Assembly: GCA_945878555.1 (NCBI GenBank)
Contig: CAMDWI010000006.1
Location: 62,001 to 126,000 of the forward strand
Length of the DNA stretch: 64,000 nt
Direction: 5' to 3'
Source of the DNA: Klebsiella pneumoniae
GTDB taxonomy: Bacteria; Pseudomonadota; Gammaproteobacteria; Eutrophobiales; Eutrophobiaceae
Every line of letters starts with the position of its first letter. The stretch's first letter is position 1. A model generated the notes under the pieces. That model made no database searches and had not been told where the DNA came from. It was given only the letters and a program-made list of their open reading frames with translations. The position numbers and the translations under genes were made by a program. Of this stretch, positions 46,472-56,537 are shown in pieces.

Positions 46472-47469
46472 TGTCACGATCAAATCAGGTTATTCTTTCG
46501 ATAGAAGGGCTGGCAACGTCATTTGAAACAGATGACGACCGCGTTAATGTACTGGACAGTATCAGCTTCGAGTTGAATCGTGGTGAGTCGCTGGGTCTGG
46601 TCGGCGAGTCCGGTTGTGGCAAGAGTGTCACAGCACTCGCCATAATGCGGTTGCTTCCGAAACCATCGGGCAGGATCGACGCTGGCAAAATAATATATAA
46701 CGGCCAGGACCTGTTGTCCCTGTCAATACAGCAGATGCACCACATCCGCGGTAAAAAGATCGCGATGATATTCCAGGAGCCGATGACTGCACTGAATCCG
46801 GTGCAGCGCATCGGGGCGCAATTGGGTGAGGTCTACCGGATCCATTTTCCGGAGATGTCAGAAGAGCAGTCCCGTGCAGAACAGCTGGAAATGTTGAAGA
46901 AGGTGGGTATACCGGCACCCGAGAAGCGCTTGCGTGAGTATCCACACCAGTTATCAGGCGGCATGCGCCAACGCGTCATGATCGCGATGGCACTCAGTTG
47001 CAAGCCGGACATACTGATTGCCGATGAACCGACGACGGCGCTGGATGTTACCACGCAGAACCAGATCCTGGGCCTGATGCGTGAGCTGCAGCAGGATACC
47101 AATATGGCGACGATTTTTATCACCCATGATCTCGGGGTGATTGCCGAGATGTGTGACCGGGTCATCGTTATGTATGCAGGCAGGATTGCAGAACAGGCCC
47201 CCGTGAAGGAATTGTTCCGTAAACCGGGCCACCCCTATACGCGGGGATTGCTCGAGTCGATTCCCAAACTCGATACAACGCCAAAAACTGAACTGAAGGT
47301 GATTGAGGGGATGGTCCCGGGCCTGAAAGACATACCGAAAGGATGCCGGTTCCGGACCCGCTGTGATTTTGGTCAGGACATCTGTAGCGTGGCTGACCCG
47401 CAGCTTGAACCGGTCAGCGCTGACAATAGCCATCAGGTAGCCTGTGTACGCTGGAGGGACATCGGTTGA
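46471..47469 (+). CDS. peptide ABC transporter ATPase (OppD/DppD type)
   Basis: A 332-residue ATPase. Walker A GESGCGKSV, signature [15 protein letters not shown], Walker [13 protein letters not shown], and the C-terminal oligopeptide domain with CRFRTRCDFGQDIC, which is a 4Fe-4S-type Cys cluster in this family. Its start ATG overlaps the previous stop by one base (TGATG). It pairs with the following OppF-like ATPase. Confidence 0.92.
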   Translation: MSRSNQVILSIEGLATSFETDDDRVNVLDSISFELNRGESLGLVGESGCGKSVTALAIMRLLPKPSGRIDAGKIIYNGQDLLSLSIQQMHHIRGKKIAMIFQEPMTALNPVQRIGAQLGEVYRIHFPEMSEEQSRAEQLEMLKKVGIPAPEKRLREYPHQLSGGMRQRVMIAMALSCKPDILIADEPTTALDVTTQNQILGLMRELQQDTNMATIFITHDLGVIAEMCDRVIVMYAGRIAEQAPVKELFRKPGHPYTRGLLESIPKLDTTPKTELKVIEGMVPGLKDIPKGCRFRTRCDFGQDICSVADPQLEPVSADNSHQVACVRWRDIG

Positions 47470-48458
47470 TGAACAGGGAAGTGTTGTTGAAGGTCACTGG
47501 CCTGAAGAAATATTATCCGATTCGTGGAGGTATACTGTTCCGTCAGGTTGCGACCAACTATGCTGTTGATGACGTCTCTTTTGTCATTAACAAGGGCGAG
47601 ACCCTGGGCATCGTAGGCGAGTCAGGTTGTGGCAAGAGCACCGTTGCAAAGACTGTCCTGCGTTTGTACGAACCAACAGCAGGGGAAATTGAGTTTGAAG
47701 GCCGGGATATCGTCAAGCTGCCCCCGGCTGAAATGCGTGCACTGCGCAAACATATGCAGATCATCTTTCAGGACCCGATGGAGTCGTTAAACTCCAGACA
47801 CACTGTCGGGACGATACTGGAGGAGCCATTTATTATCCACCGTATGGGTACCCGCGATGAACGGCGGCGTTGGGTCAGCGGACTGCTGGAGAAGGTGGGC
47901 CTTCAGCCGGGCGCCTATGATCGATATCCACACGAATTTTCAGGCGGTCAGCGCCAGCGTATCGGTATCGCGCGTGCAATTGCGCTGAATCCCCGATTGC
48001 TGGTTTGTGATGAACCGGTTTCTGCGCTGGATGTCTCCATCCAGTCGCAAATCCTGAACCTGTTGCTGCAACTCCAGCGTGAACTCGGACTGACCTTGTT
48101 GTTTATTGCGCATGATCTGGCCGTGGTCAAACACGTGTCCGATCGCATTGCCGTCATGTATCTGGGCAAGATTGTCGAGATCAATGGTAGTGAGGATCTG
48201 TACCGGCAGCCTGTCCATCCGTATACACGTGCCTTGCTCAAGTCGATACCGGTCCCGGATCCGGAACGACCGCTACGGCATGAGGTCCTGCAGGGCGAAG
48301 TCCCTTCCCCCATCAATCCCCCCTCCGGCTGTTATTTTCATACACGTTGCCCCCATGTACAGGACAAATGCCGGATCGAGGCGCCCGTGTTGCGTGCGGT
48401 CCAGCCAGACAAACCGGACTGGCAGGTCGCCTGTCACTACGCTGAAACGTTTTTATAG
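47469..48458 (+). CDS. peptide ABC transporter ATPase (OppF/DppF type)
   Basis: A 329-residue ATPase starting at the ATG overlapping the preceding TGA by one base (TGATG); the TTG at 47466 is rejected. Walker A GESGCGKST, signature [16 protein letters not shown], and a C-terminal domain with CYFHTRCPHVQDKC. It is the last gene of the six-gene importer, before a 147-base gap and the fatty-acid operon. Confidence 0.92.
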   Translation: MNREVLLKVTGLKKYYPIRGGILFRQVATNYAVDDVSFVINKGETLGIVGESGCGKSTVAKTVLRLYEPTAGEIEFEGRDIVKLPPAEMRALRKHMQIIFQDPMESLNSRHTVGTILEEPFIIHRMGTRDERRRWVSGLLEKVGLQPGAYDRYPHEFSGGQRQRIGIARAIALNPRLLVCDEPVSALDVSIQSQILNLLLQLQRELGLTLLFIAHDLAVVKHVSDRIAVMYLGKIVEINGSEDLYRQPVHPYTRALLKSIPVPDPERPLRHEVLQGEVPSPINPPSGCYFHTRCPHVQDKCRIEAPVLRAVQPDKPDWQVACHYAETFL

Positions 48459-48605
48459 GAAGCTTTACGGAATAATCTGCTGTCCTGACTGTCAAACAGT
48501 CTGTAGCCAACCGGAATCTGTAATGTGCTGTTACCGGCATAACCCGTTTTTGATTACTGATATAACGTTGTATAGTAGGATTAAATACAATCAAGAGGTT
48601 GCCCG

Positions 48606-49913
48606 ATGCCTGAACCCGGTAAAATTTCAGCAGACCTGGCCGATGTATTCATAGTCGACGGGGCTCGTACACCCTTCCTGAAAACGGCCGGCATCCCCGG
48701 GCCGTTCACCGCCTCGGATCTCGCCGTACTTGCCGCCAGACCGTTGCTCGCCAGACAAAACTTTGAAGCCGCTGAACTGGATGAGGTCATCCTCGGCTGT
48801 ATCATGCCTTCGCCTGATGAGGCGAATATCGCCCGGATTGTTGCGTTGCGTCTGGGTTGCGGTGACAAGGTGCCTGGCTGGACGGTACAGCGCAATTGTG
48901 GGTCAGGCATGCAGTCGATAGATTGTGCAGTCAGTAATATCCGTGCGGGTCGTTCTGATCTGGTACTCGCCGGTGGTACCGAATCGATGTCACATGCACC
49001 GTTGATGTATAACCGTGAATTTGCCACCTGGCTCGGCCGGTTCAGTGCCGCAAAATCCCCGATGGACAAGGCGCGGCAACTGGTCGGCTTCAGACCCGGA
49101 ATGTTAAGTCCGGTTATTGCACTGCTGCGCGGACTGACCGATCCGATCGTCGGCCTGAACATGGGGCAGACGGCCGAGGTACTTGCACACCGGTTTCATA
49201 TCAGCCGCCAGGCGATGGACGAATACGCGGCTCGCAGTCACCTGCGTCTTGCTGCCGCGCAGGCGGAAGGACGTATGGGCGAGATCGGGGTGATCTATGA
49301 TGCCCAGGGTAATTTTTATGACCATGATACCGGGGTCAGACCGGACAGCAGTGTGGAAAAGCTGGCTAAATTAAAACCGGTGTTTGATCGTGATTTTGGC
49401 AGTGTGACGGCGGGTAATGCCTCACAGATTACCGATGGCGCGGCCTGTGTCATCCTCGCCAGCGCCAGGGCAGTAAAACAGCATCAGCTGCCGGTGATTG
49501 GCCGTATCGTTGACAGCGATTGGGCCGCGCTGACACCACGACAAATGGGACTCGGTCCGGTCCACGCAATGACGCCGATCATGAAACGCCAGAACCTGTC
49601 GATTGCGGATGTGGATTACTGGGAGATCAACGAGGCTTTTGCCGCACAGGTACTTGCCTGTATCGCCGCCTGGAATGATGCTGATTATTGCGCAACGGAA
49701 CTGGGTCTGGGGCAGGCCATGGGCCTGCTCGACAGCGACCGACTGAATGTCGACGGTGGAGCCATTGGTCTTGGTCATCCGGTCGGTACCAGCGGTGCCC
49801 GAATCGTATTACATCTGTGTCATGTGCTGGCGCAGAAAAATGCCAGACGCGGTATGGCCTCGATTTGTATCGGCGGTGGCCAGGGTGGCGCGATGTTGAT
49901 AGAACGCAACTAG
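48606..49913 (+). CDS. fadI: acetyl-CoA C-acyltransferase (FadI-type thiolase)
   Basis: A 435-residue thiolase with nucleophile Cys98 (QRNCGSGMQS), His in GLGHPVGTSGA and Cys421 in CIGGGQGG. The longer loops are typical of FadI rather than FadA. It performs the last step of beta-oxidation. It is followed at once by the bifunctional hydratase/dehydrogenase and an acyl-CoA synthetase, an operon for fatty acid degradation. Confidence 0.92.
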   Translation: MPEPGKISADLADVFIVDGARTPFLKTAGIPGPFTASDLAVLAARPLLARQNFEAAELDEVILGCIMPSPDEANIARIVALRLGCGDKVPGWTVQRNCGSGMQSIDCAVSNIRAGRSDLVLAGGTESMSHAPLMYNREFATWLGRFSAAKSPMDKARQLVGFRPGMLSPVIALLRGLTDPIVGLNMGQTAEVLAHRFHISRQAMDEYAARSHLRLAAAQAEGRMGEIGVIYDAQGNFYDHDTGVRPDSSVEKLAKLKPVFDRDFGSVTAGNASQITDGAACVILASARAVKQHQLPVIGRIVDSDWAALTPRQMGLGPVHAMTPIMKRQNLSIADVDYWEINEAFAAQVLACIAAWNDADYCATELGLGQAMGLLDSDRLNVDGGAIGLGHPVGTSGARIVLHLCHVLAQKNARRGMASICIGGGQGGAMLIERN

Positions 49914-49931
49914 ATGCCGGGGCAATTGAAT

Positions 49932-51965
49932 ATGACTGATATAACCTACAGACACTGGAAACCCCAAACAGACAGCAATGGTATCGTATGGTGCCATCTG
50001 GATGTGCAGGACTCCTCCGCCAATATCCTGTCGGCCGAGGTACTCGACGAGTTTAACGACCTGTTGAGCACGTATACAGAACATCCACCCACCGGCCTTA
50101 TCATCCTGTCTGCCAAGTCCAACGGTTTTATTGCCGGTGCGAACATCAAGGAGTTTACCACTATCGAAAACGAGGCCCAGGCGATGGAGATGCTGGCGCG
50201 TGGTCACAAGGTGTTTGACCGACTGGAGGCCCTGGCCTGTCCGACAGTCAGTCTGATCAACGGTTTTTGCCTCGGCGGCGGACTTGAACTCGCACTCGCC
50301 TGTAATTACCGTATTGCGCTCGAAAGTGACAAGACCCGTATCGGCCTGCCTGAAGTGCTGCTCGGCATCCATCCCGGCTTTGGCGGCACAATGCGTTTAA
50401 TCCGGTTAATCGGCCCGCTCAAGGCATTGCCATTGATGTTACAGGGCAAGACGGTTGATGCCAGTGAGGCGAAAAGGCTGGGTATCGTCGATTATATCGT
50501 ACCGGATCGGCATTTCCTTGATGCGGCACCGGCGCTGATCCGTAAACTCCCACGGCCGCGCACTGCTTCCACGACGGAAGCGCTGCCCGGCAAGTCCGTA
50601 TTCCGACCCTTGCTGGCACATTATCTGCGCCAGCAGTTAAAGGCCAAAGTCCGTCAGGAACATTATCCCGCGCCATTTGCATTGATCGATATCTGGGAAC
50701 GCGCTGGTGGTGATGACAAGTCGCTATTACGTGCCGAGATCAGTTCGGTCGCGAGACTTGCCACCCACCCATCGTCGAGAAATCTGGTCCGGGTCTATCT
50801 GTTGCAGGAGCGTCTGAAGTCGATGGGCTCAGGCAAGGACTTTAAGGCAGAACATCTGCATGTGGTCGGCGCCGGGGTGATGGGCGGCGATATCGCGGCC
50901 TGGTGTGCGTTGCAGGGGTTGAACGTCACCTTGCAGGATCGCAAGCCGGACTATATCGCCCCTGCAATCAAACGCGCCTATGAGCTGTTTCGCGGCAAAC
51001 TGAAAAAACCGACGCGGATCCGTCCGGTCATGGATCGCCTGGTTCCTGACATTGAGGCCGTGCATCTGGAAAAGGCTGATGTGATTATTGAGGCCATCAT
51101 CGAAAAGGCCGAGGCCAAGATTGCGCTGTTCAAACAGCTGGAGCCACGTCTGAAGCCGGAGGCGATACTGGCCACGAATACGTCCAGCATCCCACTGGAA
51201 GTGCTGGGAGAATCGCTTGCTGATCCGCAACGACTGGTCGGTATCCACTTCTTCAATCCGGTCTCCAGGATGCAGCTGGTTGAGATTGTTCATGCGGCCA
51301 ATACCGGTCCTGAGTGGATAGAGCGTGCGGCGTCGTTTTGCCGTCAAATCGGACGTTTGCCCTTACCGGTAAAAAGTTCTCCGGGCTTTCTGGTCAACAG
51401 GATCCTGACGCCATATCTGGTCGAGACGATGTTGATGCTGGAAGAGGGCGTCATGCCGGAGCTGATCGACAGGACCGCGCTAGACTTTGGCATGCCGATG
51501 GGGCCGGTCGAACTGGCAGACACCGTGGGTCTGGATATCTGCCTGTCAGTGGCCCGAAATCTGGGAGAGAAAACCGCGATTGCAATACCGGACAAACTGG
51601 TGCAGATGGTCGAACTCGGCAAGCTCGGCAAAAAGACCGGCTCCGGATATTACCAGTACAAAAATGGCAAACCGGTAAAGCAAAAGCTGGAGGCCATCGA
51701 TACACAATCTACCGATATCGAAGACCGGTTAATATTGCGGATTGTGAATGAATGTGTGGCCTGTTTGCGCGAAGGCATCGTGGAGGATGCCGACCTGCTG
51801 GATGCGGGGATGATATTTGGCACCGGCTTCGCACCGTTCCGCGGTGGACCGTTGAACTATGCCCACGACAGGGGATACCGCATCATCGTCGACAGGCTGG
51901 TGACCCTGTCAGAAAAACACGGCGCACGCTTCACCCCGGATGAACACTGGCAGACGCTGCTGTAA
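49932..51965 (+). CDS. fadJ: 3-hydroxyacyl-CoA dehydrogenase/enoyl-CoA hydratase (FadJ type)
   Basis: About 677 residues from the ATG with GGGG upstream; an ATG at 49914 directly after the thiolase stop is an alternative. The N-terminal crotonase domain has AGANIKEF and GGGLELALACNYR (oxyanion and catalytic Glu). The dehydrogenase Rossmann domain has VVGAGVMGGDIAAW and the conserved HFFNPVSRMQLVE with catalytic His-Glu. Catalyses hydration and oxidation in beta-oxidation. Length is close to FadJ (about 714) and FadB (about 729), slightly shorter. Confidence 0.9.
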   Translation: MTDITYRHWKPQTDSNGIVWCHLDVQDSSANILSAEVLDEFNDLLSTYTEHPPTGLIILSAKSNGFIAGANIKEFTTIENEAQAMEMLARGHKVFDRLEALACPTVSLINGFCLGGGLELALACNYRIALESDKTRIGLPEVLLGIHPGFGGTMRLIRLIGPLKALPLMLQGKTVDASEAKRLGIVDYIVPDRHFLDAAPALIRKLPRPRTASTTEALPGKSVFRPLLAHYLRQQLKAKVRQEHYPAPFALIDIWERAGGDDKSLLRAEISSVARLATHPSSRNLVRVYLLQERLKSMGSGKDFKAEHLHVVGAGVMGGDIAAWCALQGLNVTLQDRKPDYIAPAIKRAYELFRGKLKKPTRIRPVMDRLVPDIEAVHLEKADVIIEAIIEKAEAKIALFKQLEPRLKPEAILATNTSSIPLEVLGESLADPQRLVGIHFFNPVSRMQLVEIVHAANTGPEWIERAASFCRQIGRLPLPVKSSPGFLVNRILTPYLVETMLMLEEGVMPELIDRTALDFGMPMGPVELADTVGLDICLSVARNLGEKTAIAIPDKLVQMVELGKLGKKTGSGYYQYKNGKPVKQKLEAIDTQSTDIEDRLILRIVNECVACLREGIVEDADLLDAGMIFGTGFAPFRGGPLNYAHDRGYRIIVDRLVTLSEKHGARFTPDEHWQTLL

Positions 51966-51970
51966 TACCG

Positions 51971-53770
51971 ATGACTGACCGGAAGCGCGATATCATCACC
52001 CCGCAGGAAGCCGGTACGTTGCCTGATTTATTCAGACTGCGTGCCAGTCGCACACCCGACAAGGCGGCCTACCGATATTACGATGCACTCAATGCGGTGT
52101 GGATGGATATCTCCTGGCGCGAAATGGCCAAGGAGATAGTCCGTTGGGAACGGGCGCTGCACCGCGAAAAATTACAGCCGGGGGATCGGGTTGCGATCAT
52201 GGCGAAAAACTCCCGCCTGTGGGTCATGTTTGATCAAGCGGCCCTCGCGCTTGGTCTGGTGGTGGTGCCGGTGTACGCCGAGGATCGCGCGGACAATGTG
52301 GTGTACATACTGCAACACTCCGGTGCAAAGCTGCTATTGATAGGCGGGCCACAACAATGGGACCGGTTGAAAGAAAAGTCCGCCACCTGCAAGACACTGA
52401 AAACCATCGTGACCATCTCGGATTGTGGCAAATCGGATGATAAACGGGTCATTCGCCTGGGTGACTGGTTGGCCAACGGGATTGATGTCGGACGACGGCC
52501 AATATTGTCTCCGGGTGATCTCGCCAGCATCGTCTATACGTCCGGCACAACCGGACATCCGAAAGGGGTGATGTTGAGTCATCGTAACATCCTCGCCAAT
52601 ACCTACAGTTGCGCCCAGACCGGCATGGCCGATGGCAAGGAAGTATTTCTCTCGTTTTTACCGTTGTCACACACGTTTGAACGCACCGTGGGTTATTACC
52701 TGCCGATCATGGTCGGGGCCATCGTCGCGCATTCACGCAGCATCCAGGACCTGCCGGATGATTTGTTACAGATCAGACCGGAAGGCCTGATATCCGTCCC
52801 GCGGATTTTTGAAAGGGTATATGCAAAGGTGAAGGAAAACCTGGCAAAACAGTCCGCCACGGCCCGTACCACATTTGACCTGGCAGTCGATGTCGGCTGG
52901 CGCCGTTTTGAATACACACAGGGCCGGGCCTCCTGGCACCCGAAGCTGCTGCTGTGGCCCATGCTCAAACGACTGGTCGCAGATAAATTATTGGCGCGTC
53001 TGGGTGGCAGACTCGGTGTGGCTATCAGTGGTGGTGCGGCATTGTCGCCTGAGGTGGCACACGTGTTTATCGCACTCGGCGTGCCGTTGTATCAGGGCTA
53101 TGGTTTGACCGAGGCGAGTCCGGTCGTCAGTGTGAATACCGAGACCCGTAATATCCCCTCCAGTATCGGACTGGCATTGCCCGATGTCGATGTGAAAATC
53201 GGTGAGCAGGACGAATTGCTGGTCCGGGCTGACAGCGTGATGATGGGTTACTGGCAGGATGAACAGGCCACGGCCCGTGTCATTGACCGGGAAGGCTGGC
53301 TGCATACCGGTGACAAGGCCAGAATTGCGGATGACTACATCTATATTACCGGACGTCTGAAGGACATCATCGTGATGGCCAATGGCGAGAAGGTCTCTCC
53401 CGCCGATATGGAACTGGCGATTGCGGATGACCCTCTGTTTGAACAGGTTGTGGTCATTGGTGAGTCACGTCCATTCCTCTCTGCACTGCTTGTGATGGAT
53501 CTCAAGCAATGGGAGAAGTTTTTGCAAGAAAGGCAGCTGCAGGATACCGAGGCCGATCGTGACAATATCGAAAAAGCAATGCTTGAGCGTATTGCCGTGG
53601 CATTAAAGAATTTTCCCGGCTATGCCCAGGTCTACCGGACACACTGGTTAAAGGAACCGTGGACGGTTGAAAGCGGTTTGCTCACGCCTACATTAAAGAT
53701 TAAACGGAACAAGATTCTGGAACTACACGCTGCCGAGATAGAGGCGATGTATCAGGGGCACTCGGTCTAG
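51971..53770 (+). CDS. long-chain acyl-CoA synthetase (AMP-forming)
   Basis: A 599-residue ANL-family enzyme with AMP-binding motif YTSGTTGHPKGVMLSH, GYGLTEASPVVS and GWLHTGDKARI, and the C-terminal catalytic Lys region LKIKRNKI. It activates fatty acids to acyl-CoA for the hydratase and thiolase. It begins 5 bases after the dehydrogenase. Length and the N-terminal PDKAAYRYY region fit the FadD15/eukaryote-like long-chain group rather than E. coli FadD. Confidence 0.9.
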   Translation: MTDRKRDIITPQEAGTLPDLFRLRASRTPDKAAYRYYDALNAVWMDISWREMAKEIVRWERALHREKLQPGDRVAIMAKNSRLWVMFDQAALALGLVVVPVYAEDRADNVVYILQHSGAKLLLIGGPQQWDRLKEKSATCKTLKTIVTISDCGKSDDKRVIRLGDWLANGIDVGRRPILSPGDLASIVYTSGTTGHPKGVMLSHRNILANTYSCAQTGMADGKEVFLSFLPLSHTFERTVGYYLPIMVGAIVAHSRSIQDLPDDLLQIRPEGLISVPRIFERVYAKVKENLAKQSATARTTFDLAVDVGWRRFEYTQGRASWHPKLLLWPMLKRLVADKLLARLGGRLGVAISGGAALSPEVAHVFIALGVPLYQGYGLTEASPVVSVNTETRNIPSSIGLALPDVDVKIGEQDELLVRADSVMMGYWQDEQATARVIDREGWLHTGDKARIADDYIYITGRLKDIIVMANGEKVSPADMELAIADDPLFEQVVVIGESRPFLSALLVMDLKQWEKFLQERQLQDTEADRDNIEKAMLERIAVALKNFPGYAQVYRTHWLKEPWTVESGLLTPTLKIKRNKILELHAAEIEAMYQGHSV

Positions 53771-53795
53771 ATAACTATTCCGAAAGTCCGTGGGT

Positions 53796-53909
53796 AATCT
53801 GCCACCTGAACATAACCGTTCAAGACACGCTGTGAATACATCCATGTACGCTCGAGCGCCGCATCCATGCGGCTAACGGTCTTTCACGATTATATTCAGG
53901 TGGCAGATT
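53796..53909. repeat. inverted-repeat element (15-bp ends) overlapping modC 3' end
   Basis: AATCTGCCACCTGAA at 53796-53810 and its perfect reverse complement at 53895-53909 bound 84 bases containing nested palindromes: TACATCCATGTA and GCCGCATCCATGCGGC, plus ACCGTT/AACGGT. It has the look of a non-autonomous intergenic repeat or strong mRNA stem. Its right arm provides the last modC codons and stop. Confidence 0.7.
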
Positions 53910-55023
53910 CTGAACTATTGTGGATATCTGTCTTCATCAAATGTATTCCCGCCGTCAGCAGACTGACAGTGATGTTGTTTCCGACCACCAGCCCGTCCTG
54001 CCGCGCCATGTAGGTAGACAGGTTCATCGTCAGTGTGTCGCTGCTACCAGGTAGCGCAATCGTCACGATAGTACCTTCACCCAGCTGGATGACTTCACTA
54101 ATCTTTCCTGAAATCAGGTTCGCCGGGTCCGTATTGGCGGGTAACGCAGAGTGGATAACAACCTGCGAGGCAGGTATTACCCAGTCTACGCTTTCATCCA
54201 GACTGAATTCCGGATAATACGTCGTTTGCAAGACCTGATCATGCCAGATGATATGCGTGATGGCCTGTTCGGCATCCTGCTCACAGACGACAGCGCGAAA
54301 CACATTGTCCTGGCCGGTCAGTCTGGCGACCGCCGCGCTGATCGGACTGGACATGATCACCTCCGGTGTATCAGTCTGGAGTGAGCGGCCCTGGTCGATA
54401 ATGCATATCCGGTCAGCTATCCGCCGGGCCTCATTCAGGTTATGGGTCACGTGGATGATCGGGACGTTAATGCGCGATTTGAGCTGGACGAGTTCACGTA
54501 CCAGATGGCGTCGGGTTTGCTGGTCGATGGCAGAGAAGGGCTCGTCCAGCAGCAGGATGTCAGGTTTTCGTGCAAGTGCGCGGGCGAGGGCGACCCGTTG
54601 TTGCTGTCCTCCGGACAACTGGTGCGGGTAACGCTTTTCCAGACCGGAAAGATGGGTCAGGCCGATCAGTTCGGCCAGACGTTTTTCCCGATCGGATTTG
54701 CCGATATTCGTGCAGGCGATCAGGATATTGTCTAGTACGGTCAGATGTGGAAACAGAGCGTAGTGCTGGAATACCAGACCGGCAGCACGTTTTTGTACAG
54801 CCAGGTCTATACCGCTTGTCGTGTCGTACCAGATCTTGCCGTTACATTTGATCCTGCCATTGGCCGGACGGTACAGTCCGGAAATACTTCTCAACGTTGT
54901 GGTCTTGCCGCTGCCGGATGCTCCAACCAGTACGAAAACTTCACCCGGATGACAGCATATATCTATATCGAGTGGTATCGGACCGGCCTGTTGCAGACGG
55001 ATCAGCGCTGACTTATCGGCCAC
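53896..55023 (-). CDS. modC: molybdate ABC transporter ATPase
   Basis: About 375 residues from a GTG with GGA upstream; an ATG at 55044 in frame overlaps modB more. Walker A GASGSGKTT, signature LSGGQQQRVALARALA, D-loop, then a C-terminal region of about 130 residues with a TOBE-like molybdate-binding fold (VIQLGEGTIVTIALPG). It powers molybdate (possibly tungstate) uptake. It overlaps the modB 3' end by 11 bases and ends inside the inverted-repeat element. Confidence 0.9.
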   Translation of the reverse strand: MADKSALIRLQQAGPIPLDIDICCHPGEVFVLVGASGSGKTTTLRSISGLYRPANGRIKCNGKIWYDTTSGIDLAVQKRAAGLVFQHYALFPHLTVLDNILIACTNIGKSDREKRLAELIGLTHLSGLEKRYPHQLSGGQQQRVALARALARKPDILLLDEPFSAIDQQTRRHLVRELVQLKSRINVPIIHVTHNLNEARRIADRICIIDQGRSLQTDTPEVIMSSPISAAVARLTGQDNVFRAVVCEQDAEQAITHIIWHDQVLQTTYYPEFSLDESVDWVIPASQVVIHSALPANTDPANLISGKISEVIQLGEGTIVTIALPGSSDTLTMNLSTYMARQDGLVVGNNITVSLLTAGIHLMKTDIHNSSESAT

Positions 55024-55684
55024 GATAACGGTCCAGCCTATCATTCAGCGTATAGATCAGGGCGATGGCAGAGAAGCTAATCAATAACAGCAATGCAGAC
55101 ATATTCGCGGCACTGCTATTATCAAACGCCTGCACCCGATCATAGATCGCGATTGCAATCGTCCGGGTCTCTCCGGCGATATTGCCACCGACCATCAACA
55201 CGACACCGAATTCACCCAGCGTATGGGCAAAGGTCAGGATGATGGCGGTCAGCACACCCGGCCAGGCCAGTGGTAATTCGACCTTGCGAAACGCAGCCCA
55301 GCCGGACAACCCGCAGGTCCAGGCGGCCTCGCGCAAGCTGATCGGAATCGACTCGAATGCGCGTTGCATCGGCTGGATGGCAAACGGCAGGTTGAAGATG
55401 ATCGAGGCCACCAGTATGCCCTCAAACGAAAAGACCAGTGAGCTGTCAAACAGCCGCTCGTACCATTGTCCCAGTACCGAGCGATTGCCCATTACCGACA
55501 GCAGATAAAATCCAAGCACGGTGGGTGGCAGCAGCAGGGGCAGCGATAATACCGCCTGTAACAGGTTTTTGCCGGGAAAGACCTTCCAGGCCAGTATGCG
55601 GGAAATGATAATGCTGAAAGGTATCAGCACAGCGCAGGTTGAGGCGCCGAGCAATAATGAGAGATTAAAGGACTGCCAATCCAT
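55013..55684 (-). CDS. modB: molybdate ABC transporter permease
   Basis: A 223-residue permease with five or six helices and the ModB signature LPLLLPPTVLGFYLL. The EAA-like loop LREAAWTCGLSGWAAFRKVELPLAWPGVL contacts ModC, and the C-terminus has GEFGVVLMVGGNIAGETRTIAIAIYD. It works with modA and modC; two bases separate it from modA. Confidence 0.93.
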   Translation of the reverse strand: MDWQSFNLSLLLGASTCAVLIPFSIIISRILAWKVFPGKNLLQAVLSLPLLLPPTVLGFYLLSVMGNRSVLGQWYERLFDSSLVFSFEGILVASIIFNLPFAIQPMQRAFESIPISLREAAWTCGLSGWAAFRKVELPLAWPGVLTAIILTFAHTLGEFGVVLMVGGNIAGETRTIAIAIYDRVQAFDNSSAANMSALLLLISFSAIALIYTLNDRLDRYRGR

Positions 55685-55687
55685 CAG

Positions 55688-56479
55688 TTACTGCAGTTCG
55701 GGCGTGGCGTAACCATAATCTTCCAGTATGCTGCGCACCCGGTCACTGGCGAGAAACCGATCAAACTCACGCGTGACTTCACTGGCGTTTTCCAGGAGCA
55801 CCACATACTGGGTGACCGGTTCATACCATTCCGCAGGTAGCGCGATATATTTGCCCTTGCCCTTCAACTGGTCGGTCTTCATGAACGAGTAGGGGATAAT
55901 GGCCAGGTCGGCATTGCCGGACAGCACAAAAGGCACCACCTGCGACACGTCTTCCGCCAGAAGTGTTCGGGTCGACTCCAGCGCCCAGATCCCGGCACTT
56001 TGCAAGGCCTGCATCGCGGCAACGCCATACGGTGCATGTTCCGGATTGGCCAGCGCGATCTTGCGGTAGGCCTTGTAGCGCAGGGCGGTGACGACCGATT
56101 TCAGGTTCGCACCCTTATACAGACGCGAATCTTCAGGCACATATATACCTATCGGGCCATAGGCAAACTCCCAGCCGTTATTACTGATGACGCCCTGTTT
56201 GAACAGGAATTCAATATAGCTGTTGCTGGCCGATATGAATAATTCGTAAGGCGCACCCTGCACGATCTGTCGGGCCAGATTACCGGAGGAGCCATAGGTT
56301 ACGCGGAAGGTAGCACCTTTCTGCTTCTCGAATTCGCTGATGATTTTTGTCATCGGGGCATTCAGGTTGGCGGCGACCGCGATAACCGGCGGATCGGCCA
56401 GCACCTGTGCCGAGAGAACGACCAGCAGGATAAATACCAGATAGCGCAGGGGAGAAAGATTTACGTGGGGTTTACTCAT
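55688..56479 (-). CDS. modA: molybdate-binding periplasmic protein
   Basis: About 263 residues from ATG 56479, giving a signal peptide ending ALADPP near residue 30. The longer frame to 56674 runs back through the gor gene and lacks a signal; it is rejected. The mature protein has AVAANLNAPMTKI, YGSSGNLARQI and LSGNADLAIIPYS, the ModA pattern for oxyanion binding. First gene of modABC and 58 bases after gor. Confidence 0.9.
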   Translation of the reverse strand: MSKPHVNLSPLRYLVFILLVVLSAQVLADPPVIAVAANLNAPMTKIISEFEKQKGATFRVTYGSSGNLARQIVQGAPYELFISASNSYIEFLFKQGVISNNGWEFAYGPIGIYVPEDSRLYKGANLKSVVTALRYKAYRKIALANPEHAPYGVAAMQALQSAGIWALESTRTLLAEDVSQVVPFVLSGNADLAIIPYSFMKTDQLKGKGKYIALPAEWYEPVTQYVVLLENASEVTREFDRFLASDRVRSILEDYGYATPELQ

Positions 56480-56537
56480 GTAGGGATGATACAGAATCCT
56501 GTGCATGAATAACAGAATCAACAGTTTGATCCGTACT

